Source of the DNA: Malus domestica
Lineage: Eukaryota > Streptophyta > Magnoliopsida > Rosales > Rosaceae
Assembly: GCF_042453785.1 (NCBI RefSeq)
Contig: NC_091671.1
Span: 38,827,001-38,891,000, forward strand
DNA length: 64,000 bases
Reading direction: 5' to 3'
Part shown: positions 24,401 through 39,978 of the stretch, in pieces
Position numbering within the stretch: position 1 is the first letter of the stretch
Layout of the letters: each line of letters opens with the position of its first letter
Made by a program: the position numbers and the translations under genes
Notes under the pieces: model-generated
Databases searched by the model: none
What the model was told of the DNA's origin: nothing
What the model saw: only the letters and a program-made list of their open reading frames with translations

Positions 24401-27400
24401 ACCGTTGGGGATTCCGTGATGAAGAATGATATGACTGCTGCGGTGGTGGCCAGGAACCTTCTCACTCCCAAAGATAACAGACTACTTTCCAAACGGTCTG
24501 ATGAGTTAGCTGTTAAGGATTCGCTGGCTCTCAGTGTTCAGTGTGCAGGTTCTGTGTCTAATATGGCCCAACGCCTATTTGCTCGAACCCGCCAAGTTGA
24601 ATCATTGGCGGCTGAAGTGATGAGTCTCAAACAGGAGATTAGAGGGCTCAAGCATGAGAATAAACAGTTGCACCGGCTCGCACATGACTATGCTACAAAC
24701 ATGAAGAGGAAGCTTGACCAGATGAAGGAAACTGATGGTCAGGTTTTACTTGATCATCAGAGATTTGTGGGTTTGTTCCAAAGGCATTTATTGCCTTCGT
24801 CTTCTGGGGCTGTACCGCGTAATGAAGCTCCAAATGATCAACCTCTGATGCCTCCTCCTTCTAGGGTTCTGTCCAGTACTGAGGCTCCAAATGATCCCCC
24901 TCCGGTGCCTTCTCTTTCTGGGGCTCTATCGACTGCTGAGACTTCTCCTAAGCAACCTTTGTGAAGGCTCCCTCTTGTGTGTTTATTTTGACTCATGTAT
25001 ATGTACATATTTGTAGCTTATCGGGGATATCAATAAATAAGCTTTCCTTCATTTCAACGTATTGTGTTAAATACACCAAAGCCTTCTTCGCTAAGTTCTT
25101 TGAATTTTCTTTTGTTGAAGCTTGTATGTTGAAGCTTTCTGAGTGGAGCATGTAGGTTGGGGTAGTGTTCCCTTAATTTCCCGAGTGAGGAAAACTTCTT
25201 GGTTGGAGACTTGGAAAATCCAAGTCACTGAGTGGGATCGGCTATATGAATCTTAGAACGCCATTGTGCTCGATCCTGTGTCATGTCCTTCGTTAGATCC
25301 AAGTACTCTAAGTCTTTTCTTAGAGTCTCTTCCAAAGTTTTCCTAGGTCTTCCTCTACCCCTTCGGCCCTGAACCTCTGTCCCATAGTCGCATCTTCTAA
25401 TCGGAGCGTCAGTAGGCCTTCTTTGCACATGTCCAAACCACCGTAACCGATTTTCTCTCATCTTTCCTTCAATTTCGGCTACTCCTACTTTACCCCGGAT
25501 ATCCTCATTCCTAATCTTATCCTTTCTCGTGTGCCCACACATCCAACGAAGCATCCTCATCTCCGCTACACCCATTTTGTGTACGTGTTGATGTTTCACC
25601 GCCCAACATTCTGTGCCATACAGCATCGCCGGCCTTATTGCCGTCCTATAAAATTTTCCCTTGAGCTTCAGTGGCATACGGCGGTCACACAACACGCCGG
25701 ATGCACTCTTCCACTTCATCCATCCAGCTTGTATTCTATGGTTGAGATCTCCATCTAATTCTCCGTTCTTTTGCAAGATAGATCCTAGGTAACGAAAACG
25801 GTCGCTCTTTGGTATTTCTTGATCTCCGATCCTCACCCCTAACTCGTTTTGGCTTCCATTTGCACTGAACTTGCACTCCATATATTCTGTCTTTGATCGG
25901 CTTAGGCGAAGACCTTTAGATTCCAACACTTCTCTCCAAAGGTTAAGCTTTGCATTTACCCCTTCCTGAGTTTCATCTATCAACACTATATCGTCTGCGA
26001 AAAGCATACACCAAGGAATATCATCTTGAATATGTCCTGTTAACTCATCCATTACCAACGCAAAAAGGTAAGGACTTAAGGATGAGCCTTGATGTAATCC
26101 TACAGTTATGGGAAAGCTTTCGGTTTGTCCTTCATGAGTTCTTACGGCAGTCTTTGCTCCTTCATACATATCCTTTATAGCTTGGATATATGCTACTCGT
26201 ACTCCTTTCTTCTCTAAAATCCTCCAAAGAATGTCTCTTGGGACCCTATCATACGCTTTTTCCAAATCTATAAAGACCATGTGTAAATCCTTTTTCCCAT
26301 CTCTATATCTTTCCATCAATCTTCGTAAGAGATAGATTGCCTCCATGGTTGAGCGCCCTGGCATGAACCCGAATTGGTTGTCCGAAACCCGTGTCTCTTG
26401 CCTCAATCTATGCTCAATGACTCTCTCCCAGAGCTTCATTGTATGACTCATTAGCTTAATACCCCTATAGTTCATGCAATTTTGTACGTCGCCCTTATTC
26501 TTGTAGATAGGCACCAAAGTGCTCGTTCGCCACTCATTTGGCATCTTCTTCGTTTTCAAAATCCTATTGAAAAGGTCAGTGAGCCATGTTATACCTGTCT
26601 CTCCCAAAACTTTCCACACTTCGATTGGTATATCGTCTGGGCCTATTGCTTTTCTATGCTTCATCTTCTTCAAAGCTACAACCACTTCTTCCTTCCGGAT
26701 TCGACGATAAAAGGAGTAGTTTCTACACTCTTCTGAGTTACTCAACTCCCCTAAAGAAGCACTCCTTTCATGTCCTTCATTGAAAAGATTATGAAAATAA
26801 CCTCTCCATCTGTCTTTAACCGCGTTCTCTGTAGCAAGAACCTTTCCATCCTCATCCTTGATGCACCTCACTTGGTTTAGGTCCCTTGTCTTCTTTTCCC
26901 TTGCTCTAGCTAGTTTATAGATATCCAACTCTCCTTCTTTGGTATCTAGTCGTTTATACATATCGTCGTAAGCCGCTAACTTAGCTTCTCTGACAGCTTT
27001 CTTCGCCTCTTGCTTCGCTTTTCTATACCTTTCACCATTTTCATCGGTCCTCTCCTTGTATAAGGCTTTACAACATTCCTTCTTAGCCTTCACCTTTGTT
27101 TGTACCTCCTCATTCCACCACCAAGATTCCTTTTGGTGTGGGGCAAAGCCCTTGGACTCTCCTAATACCTCTTTTGCTACTTTTCGGATACAACTAGCCA
27201 TGGAATCCCACATTTGGCTAGCTTCCCCCTCTCTATCCCACACACATTGGGTGATTACCTTCTCTTTGAAAATGGCTTGTTTTTGTTCTTTTAGATTCCA
27301 CCATCTAGTTCTTGGGCACTTCCAAGTCTTGTTCTTTTGTCTTACTCTTTTGATATGTACATCCATCACCAACAAGCGATGTTGATTAGCCACGCTCTCT

Positions 27401-27791
27401 CCTGGTATAACTTTGCAATCCTTACAAGTTATACGATCCCCTTTCCTCATTAGAAGAAAATCTATTTGTGTTTTTGACGACCCACTCTTGTAGGTGATCA
27501 CATGTTCTTCTCTCTTCTTAAAGAAGGTGTTGGCTAAGAAGAGATCATATGCCATTGCAAAATCCAAGATAGCTTCCCCATCCTCGTTTCTCTCCCCAAA
27601 ACCATACCTGATGTACTAAAGTCTACTGTGTTGAAGGGTTTGCACTAGCGCGTTATATTTTACGCAACTCTTGCAAGTAGTTCTGACTATTGATTGTGCA
27701 GGTGGGTTCTATTATTGAACTTAGAAGATCATATCAGGCATATAATGTAATGCCGAGTTTAAGCAAAGCCTTAAGCCGGTATGGTGTATAA
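15462..27791 (+). CDS. SCY2: SCY2, plastid inner-envelope SecY translocase, 573 aa
   Basis: Thirteen exons: 15462-15525, 15716-16228, 16310-16398, 16563-16642, 16769-16858, 17178-17269, 17875-17958, 18129-18270, 18489-18605, 18728-18857, 19261-19384, 19503-19609, 27702-27791. All have GT-AG borders; the sum is 1722 nt. The N-terminal 120 or so residues are Ser/Arg-rich and suit a plastid transit peptide. SecY homology starts around [20 protein letters not shown] and [13 protein letters not shown], with about ten membrane segments, ending [14 protein letters not shown]. Known plant SCY2 works with SECA2 to insert proteins into the envelope membrane. Length matches the family (about 575). An in-frame ATG at 15288 is open but the added part looks like leader, so 15462 was chosen. 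The last exon (29 residues plus stop) is 8.1 kb away because transposons fill intron 12. Confidence 0.93.
19726..19893 (-). mobile_element. Au SINE in SCY2 intron 12
   Basis: A perfect 16-bp direct repeat, tgatcattaactgagt, lies at 19710-19725 and 19894-19909. On the minus strand the insert begins gaggtcgcacttggtgcgat and contains a box-B-like ggttcgagac, as in the tRNA-derived Au SINE family of plants. The left-hand A-run on the + strand is its T-rich tail. It encodes nothing. Confidence 0.9.
20149..20785 (-). mobile_element. RTE-type LINE, 5'-truncated 3' end fragment
   Basis: The minus strand carries the C-terminal part of an RTE LINE polyprotein ([20 protein letters not shown], then [19 protein letters not shown]), nearly identical to the longer copy at 25225-27603. 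The 3' end is marked by a (CAA)n run at 20149-20173 on the + strand, the trinucleotide tail typical of RTE elements. Homology to the longer copy stops near 20760-20785, where another element begins. Confidence 0.85.
22179..24140. repeat. Nested tandem duplications (about 913, 217 and 65 bp periods)
   Basis: The marker ttggagcaag occurs at 22321, 22538, 23234 and 23452. This gives a 217-218-bp repeat inside a 913-914-bp repeat. Downstream, a 65-bp unit (cctcttcgatttctgagatc) starts at 23917, 23982, 24047 and 24112; one relic unit also sits near 23009 in the first large copy. Copies are close to identical, so the duplications are recent. Frame is open through several units but no start or protein feature supports coding. 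Confidence 0.85.
24284..24964 (+). CDS. Element-borne coiled-coil protein, 226 aa, function unknown
   Basis: A single uninterrupted ORF. The likely start is the second Met (24290, [17 protein letters not shown]) or the first at 24284. The N-terminus is Pro/Ser-rich and acidic. Residues about 100-160 form a heptad-like charged stretch ([20 protein letters not shown], then [10 protein letters not shown]) that should be a coiled coil. The C-terminal third is Pro/Ser-rich with a short internal repeat ([15 protein letters not shown]). No enzyme motif is seen. It lies in a repetitive element inside an intron, on the same strand as SCY2. I recall many near-identical copies in apple-like genomes, which suggests transposon cargo. 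No function is proposed. Confidence 0.65.
   Translation: MKMSGPSDRRFDLNLVEEAAPPSPDNIWRPSFVSPTGPLTVGDSVMKNDMTAAVVARNLLTPKDNRLLSKRSDELAVKDSLALSVQCAGSVSNMAQRLFARTRQVESLAAEVMSLKQEIRGLKHENKQLHRLAHDYATNMKRKLDQMKETDGQVLLDHQRFVGLFQRHLLPSSSGAVPRNEAPNDQPLMPPPSRVLSSTEAPNDPPPVPSLSGALSTAETSPKQPL
25209..27603 (-). mobile_element. RTE-type LINE with intact RT ORF (5'-truncated)
   Basis: Minus-strand ORF from 27567 (open in the same frame up to 27603) to a stop at 25225, at least 780 aa. Order: C-terminal half of an APE-type endonuclease ([25 protein letters not shown]), a basic linker, then reverse transcriptase with [18 protein letters not shown], the [14 protein letters not shown] block, [25 protein letters not shown] and the catalytic FADD at about 25989-26000. 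The C-terminus has the [20 protein letters not shown] region typical of plant RTE LINEs. The endonuclease N-terminus is missing, so the copy is dead on arrival despite an unbroken frame. The terminal trinucleotide tail is also lost at its 3' end. It lies antisense inside SCY2 intron 12, ending about 100 bp before the last exon. Confidence 0.92.
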
Positions 27792-28902
27792 CTCCCAAAT
27801 AGGCTGTGCCTTCTCGTCTTCAGGTGATGGTCTCCTATCACCCAAAAACCGATAAAGAATTTCTGCGTAGAAGGTGACACTAGTGACAACTTTTTCTCTC
27901 CCTTCAATTTGGCAGCGTTGGAATCCTTGGACTGATGAAACACCTCCAGCAGAAACCAGAAATGGTTATCGGCATCACAATATGGTGTAAGTGGTACGTA
28001 GTCCTGGCTTAGAGTAGCATCTAATGCTTCATTCCTTCGCTACGAAGCGAAGACTTATAGCCGGCATGGTTTCTGCATCAAATGGAAATGCGTCGATGGC
28101 GGTTTAGTTGAGTGCACTGTAGACCAGTACCGGTTTGTATCGCTGATATAAGATACCCCATGTTTTGTATATATAGACACTGGTTTGTATCTTGTGATGT
28201 TCTTCTGTGTCGAATGGTAACTAGGTTCTTTTTCTCCCATCACACCTGTTTAATTTTGTCGTTTTTTTCGTTTGATTTATTTAATCGGTAGATCAAAAGT
28301 AGGGGTGAATTGGTTTGATTTTCTTTTTATTTGGTCTATAAAACTGAACCAAATTGAAAATACCCGGTTTAGTATTGGCTTTTGATTTTCACAAATCGTA
28401 GGTTAACCGAACCAAACTACTTGTGATAAAACATAAAAAATAACACGTAATATGTATGGTATTATATACAAAAGAAAAATATATAATTTTATGTTTTAGT
28501 ATTTTACTAATCATCTTTTTGAGAGAGTTGAAAAATGATTATCTCGTTGAAAGGTTTTATACATTCGCTCTTTCTCAAGGCATTTCTTTAGACAAAAACT
28601 TATTTTTTGTTAATTTATATTTTTGATATTTTCAATTCATTCGATTAAACGACCGAAAATTGAACGAGATGTATAAAAAAAAAAAAATGCGTAGATAACT
28701 TCAATTTTATCCCAAAAATATTTTTCACATTGGTCCACACAAATATATGACCACAAAACTTTTAAAAATATTTGCCGCCAACGTAGCAACTGGATACGGG
28801 TTTATGTGACTCGACCCGTGTCATCTTCTTCTGGGCCGTATGGTACCCGATTCCATTTGAAATTTCGGGTAGTTCGTCTTGGCTCTCTCGGGGATCGGAG
28901 AG
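27792..28902. other. SCY2 3' region and intergenic spacer
   Basis: After the SCY2 stop, a moderately GC region to about 28250 may be 3' UTR. From 28260 to 28780 the DNA is very A+T rich and noncoding. The stretch 28780-28902 is likely promoter and 5' UTR of the next gene. No further ORF is supported. Confidence 0.4.
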
Positions 28903-30200
28903 ATGGAGATCGCCGCCGACTCTCTGGACGGCTCTGTGATCTTCCACGCCATTAACGAAATCTCCGGTTTCGTGCTTTACATGCACCAGCAAATCCCTGC
29001 GTAAGTACTTCCCCCCAATTTCCCAAATCCCTAATCATTTCGATCCTTTTTTTTTTCTTCTGAAAATCCCCAATTTCCTGCACAGAATGTTGCAGGATAT
29101 CACTCTGGAATTCGATTCGCTCTGTTCTGAGTACAAGGATTTGGTAGGAGACTTTAAATCTCGTGAATTTTGCGTTTTTTTGGATCCGAATTCGAATGCT
29201 TTGCCCTGAATGTGAATCTGTGAATTTTCAGGAAATGGCGGTTCAGCAAAACGAGGTGAAGCCGTCGCTCCGGAGGAAGCACGCCGGCGAAATGCGGGAG
29301 GCGAAGCGCGGGATTCGGAGATTCGAAAAGCTGATGCGTCAGGTTTCCGACCTCCAAACTGCTCTGAAGCAGATGATCAGCGAGGTTCATGAGTTCCGAG
29401 ACGCGATTCTGATAGTCGGAGGGAGTCCGCTCCGACCTCAGCACGTCTATGAGCTGAGTTTTTCGAGCGGAACTGCTGTTTCCGAACTTGACTTTGCGAA
29501 AAGCAGGGCGTCGGAAGTGCTTTGTAGAAAAGCCATTCGGGGGCTGATTGCAAAGGGTGCTGGGTGTGCTGCTTATTCAGGGCCTTCCAAGCTGTTTCTG
29601 CTGGTGAAGGCTCCGGTTTCTTTCAATCTGCCTCTCCATTTTCTTCCAAAGCGTGATTTCCGATACAGCAACAAGGTCGTTTGCTATTAACAATTCAGCT
29701 TCCATTATCTACCAATTAGCTTACAACTCACTCGTGCATTTTCTTAATTGCAGATTGTGCCTCTGAAACTAAAGATCAAGAGCAAAACCCATGATCCGAA
29801 AACGGATGCTTCTTCTCAAACTGGCAGCTCTGATGGTGTGGTTGAGTCTACTCCAAATGATTTTATATGGTACGCCGGTCTGCGAAAAAAAAGGCTTTGA
29901 ACACCCTCAAATGTCAAATATTTGCCAATCCCTGAGGGCCATATCCCCTTTTGTTCCCATAACACACATCACGCTATGTAGTCACGTTACGTGTGCTATA
30001 GGAACAACCGAACAAGGGGTATACACCCCGGGATAGGCAAGTTTTGGTGCTGTAATCTTCGCTTTTTTTCCTTGTACTTCTGCAGTTCATGTATTTGAAT
30101 GTGTTTGAGTTTTGTGCTGTTTCTTGTTTGATGTTACAGGTTTCAATGCCGGCATGTAATCAAGGGCCTCGAATGTAACACACCAACCGATGGAGAATAG
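28903..30200 (+). CDS. P31COMET: p31comet-like MAD2-binding (HORMA) protein, 258 aa
   Basis: Five exons with consistent phases: 28903-29000, 29086-29143, 29232-29675, 29754-29869, 30140-30200; sum 777 nt. Residues near 25-40 (FVLYMHQQIPA) match the start of the HORMA fold of p31comet. The block AILIVGGSPLRPQHVYEL carries the conserved GG-x-L-P/S-x-x-x-YE pattern. The C-terminus DFIWFQCRHVIKGL matches the family's DxIWFQ...KGF ending. Known p31comet binds closed MAD2 and with TRIP13/PCH2 dismantles the mitotic checkpoint complex; in plants a meiotic role is reported for the rice protein. Localisation would be nuclear or kinetochore. Arg/Lys-rich helices lie at about 60-90. The gene is compact and has its own promoter between SCY2 and the XPD pseudogene. 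Confidence 0.88.
29918..30043. repeat. Small imperfect palindrome in p31comet intron 4
   Basis: The phrase gccaatccctgagggcc, then atatccccttttgttcc, mirrors gcctatcccggggtg and ataccccttgttcgg read from the other side. It forms a stem of about 50 bp with mismatches. It may be a tiny MITE. No target duplication is seen. Confidence 0.45.
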
Positions 30201-31256
30201 CCCCCAACATGGTCGTTGTGCAAACCAGTGGTATTCGCCAGTTCCAAACCGGTCAAGTTTAGCCATTCCGGCCTCGAATCCATGGTAGACTGAATTGTGC
30301 ATACTATGCGGTTCGAAACATTGTGTTTTAGATTCTCTCAAACCTTGACTGTATAATGTAACTTGATTAGCAACCTTGTTTCTAACATGTAGTTAAAGAA
30401 ACTTATGGTAATGGTAACTCTTGGTTTTTTATCATATAAGTAGTGAGTAGCTTGTAACTCAAGTTAATTAAGAGCGTTTAGTATTGCGTTGAAGTTCTTG
30501 GGATTGCATTCAAAGAAATACAAAGGATGCCCGTTTTATAAAAGAAAACCCTCGAGTCTGTTTTTTCTCTCTTTCCGTTTAGTTTTGGTTGACGCTCTAA
30601 GTCAGGGTCTGAACCAAAAACTTTGAGGACTTGTCTACATCCCGAGACACCACCGTGACATCCCGGCCGAAGAACACGTTGCACATGTTTTAGATTTTCA
30701 TATTGCATTGTACAATTGATTCACGATTCCGTCACCTTGGCAATCTCGTTTGTAGTTAGTCATTCTCTAGAAACTTGGCCGAATTGTAATCTCGTCCACT
30801 CACTCTGCCATGAAAAAGCCCCAACTTTGGAGAGTGGCTGACATGAAACAGATACACCTTGATTGTCACATCTCGAGTTAATAAACAATGGTACGTGTTA
30901 CACAAGCTTAAGACCACGGTGATAGTATACTCATTACATATATATCATTTACATTATTTGAACTTACATTGACTATTGAAAGAGTTCATAAAAGATATAG
31001 ATTGAAGCCCATCTTACAATTCGACTTGTTTTATATTTTATGAACAGATGATATTGTCTACGCTAACAAGTTGAAGTGGGCTTAGACTCAACTTTAATTT
31101 AAATTCGTCTTTATTAAGAATCGAACTTTAGCATTCTCACTCTATACAGTTACAAGGGGCTACAAACCAACTTCTAACCCAACGTCTACATAAAAACCAT
31201 AGCCACCGTCCCTCTCGGTCTCAGTCAGTGCCAAAACCCAAAACCTCACTAAAACC
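30201..31256. other. Intergenic spacer between p31comet and the XPD pseudogene
   Basis: Contains the p31comet 3' region and, before 31257, a sequence resembling a short leader (aaaacccaaaacctcac). No ORF with family resemblance. No repeats stand out. Confidence 0.4.
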
Positions 31257-35692
<4,436 letters not shown>

Positions 35693-35699
35693 GAAAGCA

Positions 35700-36658
35700 A
35701 AGTGAGTGTCGCGGTTTGTGGGCTATTGGTTCTTCATTAGCTAATTATCAGTCCTACACAGAGGGGTTTGGCTGCGTAGGACACTTTGTTTTCGGTGATC
35801 TGAGCATTTACTTACCGGAGCATGGCCCAGGATTACGATAAAAATTTCGCTCAAATTCAATTTCCGGGTTTCAGGACTGAAACATGCTGTACAAATTCAG
35901 TCTTGTGGGTTTTTGGCTTGTAGTTTTGTCTTTGAACCTCAGTTTTGACTCGTTATTAGATTTTTACCATCCCCATGAATTTATAAAAGTTCTGTCTAAT
36001 TATCCTCATTTCTCTCTGCTGATTGGTTCCCCAATGAATTTTCCTTTTGCATAACTTACGGAGATTTTAGATGGATGCTATTATCGGCACTCCAAGACAA
36101 TCATTCACTCCTCGTGTAATGATGTTCTTGAAAAGATGTAGGATGACGTTATTTTAGTGTTGGTCGTAGCTTTGATTTTAGACCATTTCATTAGGGGAAG
36201 GGGAATTCAAACTCAGGACCTCGAGTGCAAGGGAAAATATTCTTAATCAACTGAATTACATGCCCCCTGCTAGAATTAAGCACATTTAATGCATAAGATG
36301 ACTATAGTTTGATGACGAATGTAATTCAAAAGACTATGCAATGACACCAAAACATGTAAGATAGAATAATTTTGGAGCTCGTTTTAGATTATGCTGAATG
36401 TCTCATAAACAATACCGTGTTAGATTACATTACAGGAGAATAAACAATAAACATAAATTAGAAAAAAGAAAAAAAAAATGTTCTACTTAATATGGTACAA
36501 TGTACAGCAAGTAGTACTGATGATGCTTGCTAGCTAGAGCTACTTGGAAATATGGAATCAGAATTATTTTGGTTTCCACATTTTCCTCCTTCAAAATTCT
36601 TTAATTACGTACACAAACCCTAAATGATCCTGCAGATTTCGACACAACTAATAACATA
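35700..36658. other. Spacer with SINE-like relic between XPD pseudogene and bHLH gene
   Basis: About 36172-36270 resembles a minus-strand tRNA-derived SINE (reversed box B aattcaaactc near 36206, then a catgcccc end). The rest is noncoding and A+T rich; the convergent 3' ends of the two neighbours lie here. Confidence 0.4.
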
Positions 36659-39600
36659 TTAAGAGTCAGATTGGGGTATAATTTGATTTATCACCCTCTT
36701 CACTTCCGTTATACTTACTTTCTTGCCACTGACGTTATCCTTCACCTGAAAAAATAATTCAAAATGTAAAAAAAATAAGAAAAAAATAATTCTCATTAAC
36801 TAATATTGCATGGTGATACACTATCTAAATTATGTACCTTGGCTCTTAGTTCAGCTACGAAAAATCCGTTATTCAATGAGGACTGGACCACCGTGGTCTC
36901 AATTCTTAGCTCCCTAAGTGTTCGCATCACATCAAGCAATAACCCTTCTCTATACGGGCACTGGAGCTCCAACAACCCATCACTCTCGATTATCGACACC
37001 TCTAGAGAAGTCCCCGTCACCATAGGTGTCGGTAAAGGTTCTGGCTGAGGTGGTGGCGGGGGTGGTGAAGGCGGTGAGTCCTCCATTACTTTAGCCTTAC
37101 CAATGGCGACACCGCCACTTCCCTCCACAATCCTCAACTTCCTTTTATCGGACCCGGGTGGACCTCCTTGGGTCCGCTCCACTAGCGTGAGCCCACTTCG
37201 CAACTCTTTACAACTATTGGACCTTTGCATTTCCCCGGATGATCTTGACCGTTGATCTTCCTCCACCAGCATGTTACGTGCCTCGAGATCCTGAATTTTG
37301 TTACGCAGTTGCTTTACATACTCGATTGTGTCTCCTAATATCGAAGCCTTGTCCATTTTTGTCACAAAAGGCACCAGGGACCTTAGTATAATAAACCTCT
37401 CATTAAGCTTCTCTCTACGACGTCGTTCCGCTAACACATGATTAGCACTGAGCTCGTCTTGTGGGGTCCCTTTCCTCAACCGTGTCGAGCCTTCGCCCTC
37501 CTGAAATTTTGGCGAGTTCTCGTCGCGATATTTTGAGTGGAGGAACGGTACACTAAACAAAATATATTTCAAGAGCCATTGGGACGTGCCTTCAACCGGC
37601 ATGAGGAAGTGGTGATCAACCCGGCTCGACCACTTGGCGAAAGCTGATTGAGTCAAGCAAGCTGTGTAGTCGGTGGACGATGAATCCATCAACTGAGTCA
37701 CCTGTCCCTGCAGTATGGTGGAGACTGTCTCCGAGTAATGTGTGTCGTCATCATGTGTCAACTCCTCTAAAGCTAGGGGTCCTGCATAAACACACCAAAC
37801 AAATTAGGTTGCAATAATTTGGTCAAGAAAATACTGTAACAATTAGTTACAAATTATAATAATGATTAGGTTAAAAGCTTGATCAAGAAATACTTAATTC
37901 AACAATTAGCATTGAACTTTACGAAGGTTAGTGGAAAAGTAGCTAATCATCAAGATATAATATGAAATCTAACGAACAAATTGGCCAGGTTTTTCGCGTG
38001 GCACGAAAAACCATGCATGCAGGTTGTACTTTTGAATTAGGGTTTTATCTTTTTCAAACCATCTAGTAGAATCCCGAGAAGCGATGATGTTTTCAGGGAT
38101 CGCTGCAGCAAGTGGAAAGCTCAGTTTTGGACGGGAAAAGTAGGACCTACACGTTTGAGAAGTTGACCCATCTCCAACTCCAAGTAATAAGAAAAGAAAC
38201 CCTACGTTGCAGTTTACACCAAGACAAAAATAAGCAAATAATAATCTGCCTTGCTAATTTCAAGAAGGAAAAAATGTACATGTTGATATGACAACTGCGA
38301 GACTACAAGTTAGGAGACATTAATTTCTCTGAAGACAAATGCTAAGAAGAGTTAGAATTCTTGGTAAATTCTATGCCTTGCTAATTATATATTTGATATA
38401 AAATTTTATAATATTGATAAGAAAATTAACGTTAAACTGTAAAGTGACCGAGAGTCTCATCTTGAGTGAGTCTACTTAAAATTTCTCCTCTCCATGCTGC
38501 TACATAATATTATTATTTATTTACTGTATACAATAGGATATGTATCATGAGATTGATATGTTTAATTTACTATATTAACAAAAAAAAAAAAGCGTAATAA
38601 TACAATTTGATGGTGTTTAGGTATTTATATATTTTAAAATAAATATGTATTTAGAATGAACACTGTTGACGGTGTATAAATAAAAGCGCCATGGCCATGT
38701 GCATAGAAAACCTTGAAGTTATGAAACCATATTGTATAATCAACATATCTAGCTCGCATTTTTAAGGAAACCAATATCTATAATATTATTGATTTTAAAT
38801 TTTAATTTATAAGATTAAGAATTGAAAAAAAAATAAAAACAAAAGAAGAGTATACCAATTAATTACCAAGTTTTGTAGTACCTGTGTGCGGCGGTTGAAG
38901 GCCACTGCTCAGCGGCTCTTGTACTGACGGACGCCGCCTGGTCGACTCGGCTCGATACGAGTCAGCTTGTCTCTGCTGATCCGCTGGGTTCCTAGACTGA
39001 CTCACAGCTAACAAGTGGAAATCAGAGTCCAAGTTATTTGAGGCATCGTCCGGGGAGCCTAGCCGGATGTCTTCGGACATCTCGAGTTGCATGAGCTCGC
39101 TTGGCTCGGCTACCGCGGCCAAAACCTGAGGAGGGTTTGCGGCGGGAACAACGGCTCCACCATTGCGGCCCGTTTCGGCTTCGGAGTCGGACTCGGCTCC
39201 TCCGTCGTCCTCCTCCTGATTATCATCTTCTTCTTCGTCCTCTTCGTCTTCTTGGGCGGCGTTGAGAGGAGGGTTGGTGCACATGGCCTGGAGAAGGTGC
39301 GGAGAGTGGAAATGTGGGTGATCGGATGAGGCGGCGGGGTTGGATGTGGAGTGCTCGGAGAGGGCGGGTTTTGGTGGCGGAGGGTGGTGGTGGTCAACGA
39401 AGAAGGTTTTGACGTGTTCGACGAAGGCGTGGTCTTCTGGAACCTACATTAAATTAATACGTACAATAATAAAATAATTAATAAAAATTAAACATGCATA
39501 AATAATTGACCTTAGACTAATGGTAGGGCAAATGGTAGGAAGACAAAATTTATAACCTAAATGATGTCACCCCAATAAGAAATAATCAGTTAAATAGTAA

Positions 39601-39936
39601 TAATTATCAATTTTCAAGTCATTTAATTTATAATTTTTTTGTCTACAATTTAGTTTCTTTGACATTACTCCCCACCTTTTAATATGACCAAACAAAAAGT
39701 GTTACATACCCTCTCTGTGGTGCCAAATTCTACGACGCCATCTAGAAGAGGAATGCACACCACGGTCTGTATACGAGCACTCTGTAGAGTCATGCAAAGA
39801 AATACAATTTAGTAGTGCATAATACGTGAAAACATAATCTCTATAAATCCTATATGGAAAGGCAGCATTATGGTACTTAGTTTTCATTTTCAAGCACGAC
39901 ATCCTAAACTACGTTAATTTACAATAATCGAATTTG

Positions 39937-39978
<42 letters not shown>

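Larger units (their letters stand above)
20786..25208 (+). mobile_element. Large unclassified tandem-repeat element in SCY2 intron 12
   Basis: Lies between the two LINE copies. It opens with a leader-like stretch (gtggataagtatataaatgg, then gtacgtggttcacccag) and contains gene-like blocks separated by gtaag and cag signals, two levels of tandem duplication at 22179-24140 and one clean ORF at 24284-24964. I recall similar dispersed sequence from apple-type genomes. No reverse transcriptase, transposase or matching terminal repeat was found, so it may be a non-autonomous (LARD-like) element that lost its right end. Class is uncertain. Confidence 0.6.

Noticed and set aside
24187..24492. 101-codon minus-strand ORF
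   Set aside because: Antisense shadow of the 226-aa ORF; no family resemblance.
29791..30036. Read-through ORF after p31comet exon 4
   Set aside because: Unspliced intron sequence in a different frame; correct splicing at 29869/30140 restores the family C-terminus.
39087..39397. Overlapping ORFs on both strands in the acidic region of the bHLH exon 5
   Set aside because: Shadows caused by the GAG/GAA and CCT/CCA-rich coding sequence.
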